From Caldithrix sp. (GTDB taxonomy: Bacteria; Calditrichota; Calditrichia; Calditrichales; Calditrichaceae), in the NCBI GenBank assembly GCA_020720405.1, contig DYOS01000021.1, forward strand, positions 1-37,634: a stretch of DNA of 37,634 nt. Direction: 5' to 3'. The notes under the pieces were generated by a model, which ran no database searches, was not told where the DNA came from, and saw only the letters and a list, made by a program, of their open reading frames with translations. Shown here one piece after another: positions 1 through 7,937 of the stretch; position 1 is the first letter of the stretch, and the number at the start of each line of letters is the position of its first letter. The translations under genes were made by a program, and so were the position numbers.

Positions 1-3
1 TTT

Positions 4-50
4 AATAGCCATAGATAAAATCTATGGGAAAAGATGAAATCTGTGGATAG
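4..50. repeat. Dispersed intergenic repeat, diverged copy
   Basis: This stretch aligns by eye over its whole length, with one gap, to 34011-34057. Both read as a pattern of AATA-CC, then GAAA-CT-TGGGAAA, then TGAAA-CTGTGGA. The copy here has A/T at many places where the other has G/C. It lies upstream of the aminotransferase gene. The pattern resembles non-coding repeats scattered through many FCB-group genomes; that family assignment is from memory. Nothing else is recognised in the remaining bases up to the first gene. Confidence 0.5.
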
Positions 51-207
51 ATGAATTCTTTTGTAAAAGAAACTGACCTACGATAACCCCGGCAGTCCGT
101 ACCGGGCCGGGTAAACTGCCTTTATATCTTTCAATGGCATTTTTATGTTGGCAACGTTAAGTTTATATTTGATCAGAGCTTACCATCATTTTCCCAGAGG
201 TTGATCT

Positions 208-1338
208 ATGGATATCACCGAAATCCGCAAACTGTTTCCGATTACTGCCCAAAAAGTCTATCTCAATCACGCCGCTATTTCCCCGCTCTCCAGCCGGGTC
301 ACCGAAAAATTGGAGTGGTACATCGATGAACGTATGTTTGGGGTGGTTGATACACATGAATCCGCGGTGGGCATTCGCCATGACCTGCGCAAATCCGTCG
401 CCCGGCTGATCAACACCCAGCCGGAAAATATAGGTTTTGTCACCAATACTTCCGAGGGTTTTAACTGGCTGGTTCACGGTTTGAAGTGGCAGAAAGGTGA
501 TCAGGTTATCCTGTTCGATTATGAATTCCCGAGTAATATTTACCCTTTTCTGCAGCTCGAAAAACAGGGTGTGGAAATGGTCTGGGTTAAAAACCGGGAC
601 GGTGCCATTGATATTGATGATATTGAAGCGGCGATTACATCAAAAACCCGCCTGCTCTCGATCAGCTTTGTGGAATACGTCAATGGTTATCGCAACAATC
701 TGAAAGCCATCGGCGCACTGTGTAAGGCGCATCAGATTATTTTCTCGGTGGACGGCATACAGGGTAACGGCGCCCTGCATATGGATGTCTCCGAATTTCA
801 AATCGATTTTATGTCCAATGGTGCCGCCAAATGGCTGATGGGCACGATGGGCGTGGCTTTTGTTTACATCCGGCCGCAGCTGCTGCAAAGGCTCGAACCG
901 GCATTTGCCGGATGGTTGGGCGTAGAAAACGCCTGGGATTTTTCCAGCCATAAACTGGATTATCTGCCGGATGCCCGGCGTCTGGAAATTGCCACGGCCA
1001 ATTTTATGGGTATCACTGCCCTTTACGAATCGCTGGCCCTGCTGCTGGAAACGGGCCTGCCTCAGATTGAGGCACATCTGCTCCGGCTTGGCGATCAACT
1101 GATTAACGGTATGCGCAGGAACGGTCTTCAATTTATGGGCAGTGAAAATCCGGCCCGGCGCTCGGGCATAAGTTCTTTTTCCGGGAAGGATATCCCCGGT
1201 TTGGCTGACTTTCTGATGGCACGGAATATCATCTGCTCGGTACGCAACGGTTGGCTGCGCGTCTCACCGCATTTTTACAATTCCGAAGAAGAGATTCAGC
1301 GCATTATTGATGAAACTGCTTTATTTTATAATTCCTGA
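208..1338 (+). CDS. Class V aminotransferase (cysteine desulfurase/selenocysteine lyase-like), PLP-dependent
   Basis: A 376-residue fold-type I PLP enzyme of the class V aminotransferase family. The start matches the family N-terminus (YLNHAAISPLS). The segment FSVDGIQGNGALHMDV carries the aspartate expected to contact the PLP pyridine nitrogen, and the following SNGAAKWLMG supplies the candidate Schiff-base lysine. The C-terminal part (GISSFSGKDIPGLADFLMARNI) fits the small domain. Known members act as cysteine desulfurases, isopenicillin-N epimerase-like enzymes or kynureninase-like enzymes. No cysteine-bearing active-site loop of the IscS/SufS kind is obvious, so the substrate cannot be named. 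The cyclase gene starts 23 bp downstream on the same strand, which suggests co-transcription. The family is secure; the exact reaction is not. Confidence 0.85.
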   Translation: MDITEIRKLFPITAQKVYLNHAAISPLSSRVTEKLEWYIDERMFGVVDTHESAVGIRHDLRKSVARLINTQPENIGFVTNTSEGFNWLVHGLKWQKGDQVILFDYEFPSNIYPFLQLEKQGVEMVWVKNRDGAIDIDDIEAAITSKTRLLSISFVEYVNGYRNNLKAIGALCKAHQIIFSVDGIQGNGALHMDVSEFQIDFMSNGAAKWLMGTMGVAFVYIRPQLLQRLEPAFAGWLGVENAWDFSSHKLDYLPDARRLEIATANFMGITALYESLALLLETGLPQIEAHLLRLGDQLINGMRRNGLQFMGSENPARRSGISSFSGKDIPGLADFLMARNIICSVRNGWLRVSPHFYNSEEEIQRIIDETALFYNS

Positions 1339-1361
1339 ATTTGAAAAAGGAAGGATTAGCC

Positions 1362-3509
1362 ATGCAGCGTAAAAACCTGACCCGAGCCTTGTTCGGCTCC
1401 CTTTTAGGATTATTATCCGCCCTGCTTATCTGGGCTTTTGCCCGCTTTATCGCCCCGGAGCTGATGTACAGTTTTGAAGCAAAAACCTACGACTGGCGGG
1501 TCACCCAGCGGGTAGCCGGGGTTGAAGAACAGAGCATCGACCAGATTATTATCGTCGATATAGACGGGAGAAGTGTAAGCAAACTGGGCCGTTATGCCCA
1601 ATGGGACCGTATTTATTACCCGCGCCTGCTCGAATACCTGGAACAGGGTGGCGCTGCAGCAATTGGTTTTGATATTATCTTTGACCAGGATAAGTGGAAT
1701 CCCGGTCAGGACAGTGTATTTATCGCGGTCACCGATAGTTTGGATAATATTTACAACGCCCTGTACTTCGGACAATCGGACTCGATGAACTGGCGCTACC
1801 GCATGATGCAGGAGCCGGAGGGTTTAGAATATGAGCGGTTCCGTTACCGCCTGTTGGATAATGCCCTTTTGCTGCGCCAGGAAGAACGCATGGAAAATGA
1901 ATTTATCGGACTGCTGAACGCCAGCACCGGTTTGGGTCATGTCAATTTCGATGCTGATCAGGACGGCGTAGTGCGCAGCATCCACCTCTTTACCAGCTTT
2001 AACCAGAATCTGTATCCAACCCTGACCTTGAAAATGTTTATGGATCAAACCGGGACGGATCAGATCCGCCTGGCCGGGGACAGTCACCTTGAGTTGCTGC
2101 GGCAGGACAGCGTTCAGTTCCGCATCCCGGTCAATGCATACGGCGAAATGCTGATCAATTATTTTGGCGGTTTCAAAACATTCCGTTACATCTCCTTTTA
2201 TGATGTTCTGGAACATCGGATTCCGGCTGAATTTTTCAGCGGTAAATATATACTGGTCGGCACCAGCCTGGCCGGTCTGTTCGATCTCCGTTCTGTACCT
2301 TTTCTGCAAGCCTTCCCCGGCGTGGAAATTCACGCCAACATACTCAATACACTAATCGAGCAGAAATTTGTGCACCGTGTTTCCGGCACAACTTCTCTGA
2401 TCATCCTGGCCATTTTCGGCACCATTCTTGGTCTGATGATCGGGCTCTTCCCGCCGCTGATCAGCATCCTGATTTCCCTGCTCGTGGCCATCGGACACAT
2501 CTTTATTTCTACGGTACTGCTTATTCAGACCAACACCTGGATTGAGATGCTTAATCCATTGCTGACCATCGTCGTCGCTTTTGCCGCCATTTATACTTAC
2601 CGCTTTATGACCGAAGAACGGAATAAACGTTTTATCCGCAATACATTCTCGCATTTTGTTACCCGTTCCGTGGTGGATGAACTGCTGGCCAATCCCGATA
2701 AAATCAAGCTGGGCGGGGAGAAGAAAAACTGCACCGTGTTCTTCAGCGATGTAGCCGGATTCACCACTATTTCCGAACAGCTACAGCCTGAAGAATTGGT
2801 TGCGCTGCTGAATGAATATCTGACAGCGATGACCAATATTGTTTTTAAATATGAAGGTATGCTTGATAAATATGAAGGTGATGCCATCATGGCTGTATTT
2901 GGCGCACCAATCGCCCGCGGCAATCATGCCTATCAGGCCTGTGCCGCAGCGCTGGAGATGCAGCATAAACTGGTTGAAATGCGCCATAAATGGGAGAAGG
3001 AAGGCAAGCCGCCATTGCATGCCCGGTGCGGAATCAATACCGGGTGGATGGTTGTCGGTAATATGGGTTCGGAAACAAGGTTTGATTACACTGTAATGGG
3101 TGATTCGGTCAATCTCGGTGCCAGGCTCGAACCGGCCAACAAAGAATATGACACGCTGATTATGATTGGTGACCAAACCTATCAGCAGACCAAGGACCTG
3201 ATTATTACCCGTCCGTTGGATCTGCTGCAGGTTAAGGGTAAAACTGAACCGGTTAAGGTTTATGAACTGGTGGCAACCCGGGAGACGGGCATCAGTGATG
3301 AGAAGAAGCGGGTTCTCGATCTGTTCCAGAAAGGGTTTGACAATTATCTGAAGCAGAACTGGGACTGGGCAATTAATTATTTTCAGCAGGCGCTGGCCGT
3401 CCAAAAGGATGACGGACCGTCAAGACGTTATTTGCAGCGGGCCAGTATGTTTAAAGAAAATCCCCCCGGCGCTGACTGGGACGGAAGCTTCCGGATGACC
3501 ACGAAGTAA
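1362..3509 (+). CDS. CHASE2-domain class III adenylate cyclase, membrane-bound
   Basis: This makes cAMP from ATP behind an extracytoplasmic sensor. The order is: N-terminal membrane segment (about 10-30), periplasmic CHASE2 domain (about 40-330, with IIIVDIDGRSV and GAAAIGFDIIFD), three membrane segments (about 340-430), cytoplasmic cyclase domain (about 455-640), and a TPR-like tail (ending near 695). The catalytic set is complete: metal aspartates D463 (FFSDVAGFT) and D507 (YEGDAIMA), base-selecting K503 and T577, and transition-state N584 and R588 (VNLGARLE). The K/T pair marks class IIIb adenylate cyclases, many of which respond to bicarbonate. A longer reading frame opens at TTG 1341. 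ATG 1362 is preferred because AAGGAAGG sits about 7 bp upstream of it. The ligand of the CHASE2 domain is unknown. Confidence 0.9.
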   Translation: MQRKNLTRALFGSLLGLLSALLIWAFARFIAPELMYSFEAKTYDWRVTQRVAGVEEQSIDQIIIVDIDGRSVSKLGRYAQWDRIYYPRLLEYLEQGGAAAIGFDIIFDQDKWNPGQDSVFIAVTDSLDNIYNALYFGQSDSMNWRYRMMQEPEGLEYERFRYRLLDNALLLRQEERMENEFIGLLNASTGLGHVNFDADQDGVVRSIHLFTSFNQNLYPTLTLKMFMDQTGTDQIRLAGDSHLELLRQDSVQFRIPVNAYGEMLINYFGGFKTFRYISFYDVLEHRIPAEFFSGKYILVGTSLAGLFDLRSVPFLQAFPGVEIHANILNTLIEQKFVHRVSGTTSLIILAIFGTILGLMIGLFPPLISILISLLVAIGHIFISTVLLIQTNTWIEMLNPLLTIVVAFAAIYTYRFMTEERNKRFIRNTFSHFVTRSVVDELLANPDKIKLGGEKKNCTVFFSDVAGFTTISEQLQPEELVALLNEYLTAMTNIVFKYEGMLDKYEGDAIMAVFGAPIARGNHAYQACAAALEMQHKLVEMRHKWEKEGKPPLHARCGINTGWMVVGNMGSETRFDYTVMGDSVNLGARLEPANKEYDTLIMIGDQTYQQTKDLIITRPLDLLQVKGKTEPVKVYELVATRETGISDEKKRVLDLFQKGFDNYLKQNWDWAINYFQQALAVQKDDGPSRRYLQRASMFKENPPGADWDGSFRMTTK

Positions 3510-3963
3510 GAAGTAAGAAGGAAGAATAAATAGACAAAATGGGATGGATGATCATAGAACAAATCAGGGGTCGGTCGAAGAACCTGGGCAAAAATACACC
3601 CGTGACCTTCGGGAAAGACTATTTCGTCGGTGCTGAAAAAGATAATTTCTCAATATCCAGATGAAAAAGTCGAAGCGGTTTGTCCCACAAAAATTATAGA
3701 TATCTTTTAACCTAAAATATTCTTAAACAAGTTTTAATGGACTAAAGTCCATAAGAATCAAGGGTTTCTATAGCCCCATCCCGCACCTGCGGGACAGGGG
3801 CTATAGAGAAACCAATACTCCCGGGCTTTAGCCCAAATTTATGAATTGATCAGGCTAAAAAATCCATTCCTGAAAATGGATAAACAGACGTCTTATTAAC
3901 TAACTTAAGTATTTAATTATACAGCGATTAAATACTTTTTCAGCGGCAACTACTTCTTCTTTC
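3510..3963. other. Intergenic region between convergent genes
   Basis: No coding region with gene-like character is seen in these 454 bases. The stretch begins with short purine-rich direct repeats (AAGTAAGAAGTAAGAAGGAAG) and holds the compound palindromic element described at 3738-3834. No clear T-tracted terminator for the cyclase gene was found. Confidence 0.6.
3738..3834. repeat. REP-like compound palindrome
   Basis: Three nested or adjacent hairpins are visible. A 14-base near-palindrome TGGACTAAAGTCCA (3738-3751) opens the element and GGGCTTTAGCCC (3823-3834) closes it; the two are near copies of each other. Between them, GGTTTCTATAGCCCC (3763-3777) pairs with GGGGCTATAGAGAAACC (3796-3812, two extra bases), and its loop contains a further hairpin TCCCGC/GCGGGA. 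The layout is that of repetitive extragenic palindromes or a miniature mobile element. Copy number in the genome cannot be judged from one window. Confidence 0.6.
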
Positions 3964-4932
3964 TTAATTCTTCTGCAGGTATTTGTTATACAGCTCTTCG
4001 ATGGTGTAAATGGATTCTTTGATTTCATCGAAAGATTTGCCGGTGGTCCAGTCCTCCATCAGGTAGTGGTCGGGATGCTGCAGGGCCAGGTGGATGATGT
4101 TGGAAATCGGGATCATATAATAATGGTACAACTGCTCAATTTTGGCACATTGCACATCAAAATTTATAGTCGATTCATTCTGCAGATTAGTATCCACCAC
4201 CAGATCATTTTCCAGCCGGCCCTTGTGGCGAATAACCTGAATGGCCGTATGCAGATTGCCGATCCAGCTACCGACGCGGTCAAAATTGAGCTGAGCATTG
4301 GCGGCGCGGCTGGTAATCGATAAACCGGACTGAAAATCGGGTTTGTGCTGCAGCACCTTCAGATCGGAAAGCAGGTAGATATACAGGTTTTCCAGGTCCT
4401 CCATGGCCCAGCGGTTGATCGGGTATTTATTGGCATCAAGACTGCGCCGCCTCCGGCGGGGATAAGTAATCACCTTTTCATCGGGATCGGCGTTGCTGTT
4501 GTGGTAATCGAGGGAACGGCGGATTTCCGACCAGGACATCTGAAAATCGGAATCGCTGACCGCCAGATGGCGGGCCTGCATCCGGTTGGCCACATGAACC
4601 AAAAATTCCAGCGGATAGGTCAGACCTAAAGGTCCGGTGTGGTAATGTACCAATTGCACACGCTCGGGTTTGAAGTAACTGCGCTGGTAAACCTCGGCCA
4701 CGCGCTGGGCGGATTCTTCCCAGGGGGCAAAATCATAAAAAGCGACCTGATCCAGCAACCCGTTCTGCTCGAGGAATTCCCGGGGGTGATCGCCGCACAG
4801 GGCGATCATCACGCGGAAGCCATCCCCTGCCGGCACGTATTCCCGGGCACCGACGATAATTTCCCGGAGATCATGCCAGGATTTTTCGGAATGCAGGTAT
4901 TGGCGAAAACCAAGTAAAATAGTCTGATCCAT
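3964..4932 (-). CDS. Uncharacterised protein, possible GT-A glycosyltransferase-like fold
   Basis: A 322-residue soluble protein with no signal peptide; I do not recognise the family with certainty. The first 150 residues look like a nucleotide-sugar-binding alpha/beta fold: alternating hydrophobic strands (FRVMIALCGD, VQLVHYHTGPLGLTYPLEF) lead to RHLAVSDSDFQMSW, whose D-S-D could be the metal-binding DxD of GT-A enzymes. An Arg-rich stretch (RRRRRSLD) follows, then a helical C-terminal half. Its ATG overlaps the stop codon of the upstream Wzi-like gene (TAATG), so the two are translationally coupled, which supports a link to surface polysaccharide. It could equally be a sugar-independent enzyme; the function is an inference. 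Confidence 0.6.
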   Translation of the reverse strand: MDQTILLGFRQYLHSEKSWHDLREIIVGAREYVPAGDGFRVMIALCGDHPREFLEQNGLLDQVAFYDFAPWEESAQRVAEVYQRSYFKPERVQLVHYHTGPLGLTYPLEFLVHVANRMQARHLAVSDSDFQMSWSEIRRSLDYHNSNADPDEKVITYPRRRRRSLDANKYPINRWAMEDLENLYIYLLSDLKVLQHKPDFQSGLSITSRAANAQLNFDRVGSWIGNLHTAIQVIRHKGRLENDLVVDTNLQNESTINFDVQCAKIEQLYHYYMIPISNIIHLALQHPDHYLMEDWTTGKSFDEIKESIYTIEELYNKYLQKN

Positions 4933-6287
4933 TAGTATTGTACTCCCAGTGAAAAGCGGGCATTATAATCAGCGGGCAAAATCTGATTTTGGGGCCAGGC
5001 CGAAAATTCCGCACCGAGCAACAGCCACGACCATGGCTGATAAAAGCCGCGGAATAACAGACCGGTTCCGCTGTGGATGGCACCAAAGGGAAAGGATTCT
5101 TCATAACCCTGTTCCACAGTATAATTCAAAAAATCCTTGTTGAAAGCGCTGTACAGAGCCTCGGCCCCATGTTCGAGATGGAGCACGGTGAGTTCTGCGG
5201 TTAAAGCAGCATGGGGTTGAAAAGTCAGTATGCCCCGGGCTTCCCAGAAATTATTGCCCAGCACATGGCTGACCGGCAGGTTTTTGTAGATATATTTCTC
5301 ATGGACATGATCGGGGGCGTTGAAGGTACGGTTGGCGACGCGGGTATAATTCAGCCGGGTATGCCAGCCGGGAAAAATATTCTTCCGGCCAAGACTAAGT
5401 TGAAACGCATATTCAGTAGGTTCAAGATCGACCGGTTCTTTCTCATCCACCTGAAAATCGTCAAGCACAAATTCACCGGCGGCAAACCATTCCCGCCAGG
5501 GCAGATAAAAATCCACAGACATAACCGTATTAGATTCGAACCCGACCTGGTTGTGCTGGTAAGGAAAAAAAGCGATAAATGGATTGAACAGAGCTGATTC
5601 AACCGGTCTGTTCACACCACCGTAAATTACCACATCACTGAAACCCAGGTAACCGCCGGCCAGGTCAATTTCCAGGCGGTGGGTATTAAGATGGCGGCGA
5701 ACCATTCCATCGGCGGTACCCTGATCATTTAAATGAAGATAATTGCTGGAAAGGCGGACATGGTGGTTGTGCAGGGTTATTCCGAACTGATCATAGGGAT
5801 AACCATAGCGGGAGAAAAGCAGGTTTTCGCCAAAGGGCGGACCGGGAATAAAGTAATCGCGGCCAAAACTAACATCAATCCAGGCACTGCGATACTCCAG
5901 AATGCCAATTTCCAGATCACCGCGGTAACTACCGTATGTATCGGACCAGTAAGGCCGTGTGGGATAAAGAGTTTTATGCTGATCGCGCTCGATTAAACCG
6001 CGCAGCCGGAGACGAAGCACAGGGCTGACCTGCCAGACCAGCCAGGGCTGAACAGCGGCCGAGGTCTGATCACGCCAGTTTTGATAAGGAGAAAGAACAT
6101 CGTTCTGCCAGCCAAAGGTGGCCTGCAGACCAAAATCGAAGTCTTTATTGGTTTGAGGAAAGATATGCGCGGCGGTATCGTAAGCAGCGCGGTTTTGGTT
6201 GTATTCGGAGAATAGGCTTGTGGCGATCTGGGCAGACGATTGGTGCACAAACCAGAGGATAAAGCCGTGTAAAAGGAATTTTCGCAT
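4932..6287 (-). CDS. Outer-membrane beta-barrel, Wzi-like capsule assembly family
   Basis: A 451-residue exported protein with an N-terminal signal sequence (LLHGFILWFVHQSSAQ). The body is rich in alternating aromatic strands and ends in an aromatic residue typical of barrel proteins (FSLGVQY). The order of motifs resembles the Wzi capsule-assembly family: VSFGRDYFIPGPPFGENLLF, then a strand pair ending RLSSNYLHLN, then GFSDVVIYGG, NPFIAFFPYQHN and the conserved-looking AAGEFVLDDFQ. Wzi proteins hold capsular or exopolysaccharide at the outer membrane. The frame can open at TTG 6296; ATG 6287 is chosen because a GAAAG purine tract precedes it by about 9 bases. No other capsule genes are in the window, so the polymer is unknown. 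Confidence 0.6.
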   Translation of the reverse strand: MRKFLLHGFILWFVHQSSAQIATSLFSEYNQNRAAYDTAAHIFPQTNKDFDFGLQATFGWQNDVLSPYQNWRDQTSAAVQPWLVWQVSPVLRLRLRGLIERDQHKTLYPTRPYWSDTYGSYRGDLEIGILEYRSAWIDVSFGRDYFIPGPPFGENLLFSRYGYPYDQFGITLHNHHVRLSSNYLHLNDQGTADGMVRRHLNTHRLEIDLAGGYLGFSDVVIYGGVNRPVESALFNPFIAFFPYQHNQVGFESNTVMSVDFYLPWREWFAAGEFVLDDFQVDEKEPVDLEPTEYAFQLSLGRKNIFPGWHTRLNYTRVANRTFNAPDHVHEKYIYKNLPVSHVLGNNFWEARGILTFQPHAALTAELTVLHLEHGAEALYSAFNKDFLNYTVEQGYEESFPFGAIHSGTGLLFRGFYQPWSWLLLGAEFSAWPQNQILPADYNARFSLGVQY

Positions 6288-6487
6288 CAGTGGCAACTTT
6301 CGTTTTTATGAAAAGTTACGCGGGTGAGTCCATGAGGGCAAATAGCCGAAAAGAGAATGCGCAATTAAAAAGCCACCGAAAACTCTAAAAATTAACCATA
6401 GAAAACACAGAAAAGAATTGGGAATTGAAAAACCCACTAGTCGTGCTTTCAGTAGATGTTAAGTAATTCCGGGACTGTTTTTATGTA

Positions 6488-6573
6488 TGTCATCGCGAAC
6501 CCGGTACGAGCGTGGCGATCTCTCATTCAGAGATTGCATCGTCTCCCGCCTGGGCGGTCGACTCGCACTGACA
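6488..6573. repeat. Dispersed palindromic repeat (TGTCAT...TGACA type)
   Basis: The ends are imperfect inverted copies: TGTCATCGCGA on the left and TCGCACTGACA on the right. The centre holds a second inverted pair, GATCTCT and AGAGATT, around CATTC. The element resembles the well-known non-coding repeat of the form GTCATTGCGA...GGCGATCTC...GAGATTGC...TCGCAATGAC seen between genes of many bacteria; that link is from memory. It could fold into one long hairpin in RNA. Confidence 0.6.
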
Positions 6574-6591
6574 ATCAGGGAATATTTTTAT

Positions 6592-6652
6592 CCTGATCAT
6601 CCTGTTCCCGCCCGAGCGGGACAAAGTATCCTGTCAAAAAACTTGTCCATGG
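6592..6652. repeat. Short intergenic repeat with hairpin
   Basis: The sequence TCCTGATCATCCTG is followed by the hairpin TCCCGCCCGAGCGGGA and then TATCCTGTCAAAAAA. Phrases of the form ATCCTGATCATCCTGTCAAA are frequent in intergenic DNA of FCB-group genomes (recalled, not searched). It sits directly beside the larger palindromic repeat. Confidence 0.4.
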
Positions 6653-6701
6653 ATGGATGAATACAGATTAATTGGTATTGATATTTTAAGCCTCGCTGCT
6701 A

Positions 6702-7439
6702 TCAGTATCGGGCTGAGGTGCTTTGGTGACTGATTTGCTCAAAATTAAAGGTATATATTTTCTTTTCAATACAGATATGGAATTGCAGCGGAAGATGAGA
6801 TGATCTTAATTTAACCGGGAAAAACACCAATCCCGAAACCGATGTGCCGGGAGGCAGTGTGGTTCGGCGCAGGGCTTTCTGTTCCCAAAAGGTCAGCCCA
6901 TTCATGTATTGGGTTTGATTCTGATTTAATTCCAGTTCGTTTTCCAGGTCGGCATTCTCAACTTTCAGATTGTTTATCTCAGTCTGAAGTTCTTCCTCCT
7001 CTGTTTGTTCTTCACCGATGGTGGCGACAAGCGCTACAACATTGAACAGAGCCAGTAAGGAGTTATTTCCTGAATTGGTTTGATAAGAGGCATAATCTCT
7101 GGAATATTTTTTTTCCAGTTCCAGAATCTCTGACTCCGGATCCGTCGCCGGTACCCTCACAGTTTCCGATGATTTGTAGGTGTAATAAAAATTCTCCGGC
7201 GAGATGAGCACCGTTTGCCGGTCATGATTAGCAATTTCAACCTGGAACCGGTACTGATCCGAATCAACCTTTTCATACATCAGGGCTATGGAAAAGGAAC
7301 TGTCAGCGGCATGCAGAATTTGTCTCCCCGCATTCCAGATAACCTCCTGCCCTGCTTCGAGCCGGATTACCGGACGTGGTGGGTAGTAACAATTCTGAAG
7401 ATAAAAACCAATTGTGATAAGTAAAAAAATCTGGCGCAT
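6702..7439 (-). CDS. Uncharacterised lipoprotein with a coiled-coil segment
   Basis: A 245-residue protein of unknown function. The N-terminus MRQIFLLITIGFYLQNC is a lipoprotein signal, with Cys17 as the likely lipidated residue and a Pro-rich linker after it. The middle forms beta-rich segments (YRFQVEIANHDRQTVLISPENFYYTY) like a small DUF4352-type or immunoglobulin-like fold; this is only a resemblance. A strongly charged heptad-like stretch (EEQTEEEELQTEINNLKVEN) predicts a coiled coil near residues 145-185. The frame is open upstream to 7688, but ATG 7439 has AGAGG 7 bases before it and the lipobox right after, so the longer form is rejected. Confidence 0.75.
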   Translation of the reverse strand: MRQIFLLITIGFYLQNCYYPPRPVIRLEAGQEVIWNAGRQILHAADSSFSIALMYEKVDSDQYRFQVEIANHDRQTVLISPENFYYTYKSSETVRVPATDPESEILELEKKYSRDYASYQTNSGNNSLLALFNVVALVATIGEEQTEEEELQTEINNLKVENADLENELELNQNQTQYMNGLTFWEQKALRRTTLPPGTSVSGLVFFPVKLRSSHLPLQFHICIEKKIYTFNFEQISHQSTSARY

Positions 7440-7573
7440 ATGCTTACCTCTGCTGGTGGAAAAGAGCAGTTCAACAATTTTTCTTTGATGTTGTTTCAGT
7501 TTTTTTTGGCGAAGAAAATGATTTCTGCTTATGTTGGCAGCCTCAGTTATATACCCAACCGGTCGGAGGTACA

Positions 7574-7933
7574 ATGGAAGGTCAGCTCGATCTAAAACAG
7601 TTGATTCAGATGATTGTGGAGAATAAAGGACTGCAGGCAAATCTGATTCTTGATGAAGGGTGCCGGCTGCAAACCACGGAAACCACACCGCTGGTAAAAA
7701 TTATCAATTATTTTATCAATTTCCTGCAGCAGTACAGCTCAGCCCCGTTGGAAATTTCACTTGATCTTTTGGAAGGGAAATACCTGCTCAGTTTCGTGGC
7801 TTTCAGTGACCGGATGGAAATTGATGCACCGAGCGCCCAACTGGACGAAGCTTTAAACGGATACCAGGCTGCATATAAACTGATCCATGAAAAAGGCCGC
7901 TACATCCAGGTCAAAATTCAGTTTAACCATTAA
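7574..7933 (+). CDS. Small hypothetical protein, possible degenerate HATPase fold
   Basis: A 119-residue soluble protein with a good ribosome site (CGGAGGTACA before ATG). No family is recognised. The segment LVKIINYFINFLQQYSSAPL followed by a strand (EISLDLLEGKYLLSFVAF) resembles the N-box helix and following strands of histidine-kinase ATPase domains, but the G1/G2 glycine boxes are absent, so ATP binding is doubtful. It lies 4 bp before the secreted protein gene at 7938 and shares its transcript. A REC-DHp protein without an ATPase domain is encoded 1 kb away, which makes the resemblance worth noting. Confidence 0.6.
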   Translation: MEGQLDLKQLIQMIVENKGLQANLILDEGCRLQTTETTPLVKIINYFINFLQQYSSAPLEISLDLLEGKYLLSFVAFSDRMEIDAPSAQLDEALNGYQAAYKLIHEKGRYIQVKIQFNH

Positions 7934-7937
7934 GCCT

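Larger units (their letters stand above)
6288..6701. other. Intergenic region rich in dispersed repeats
   Basis: No gene-like reading frame is seen in these 414 bases. The upstream part should hold the promoter of the Wzi-like operon (minus strand), but no convincing -35/-10 pair was found. Two palindromic repeats occupy 6488-6573 and 6592-6652. Confidence 0.55.

Noticed and set aside
7440-7688. N-terminal extension of the lipoprotein at 6702-7439
   Set aside because: A ribosome site and a lipoprotein signal start exactly at 7439; the extension has no export signal and overlaps the upstream regulatory region of the divergent gene.
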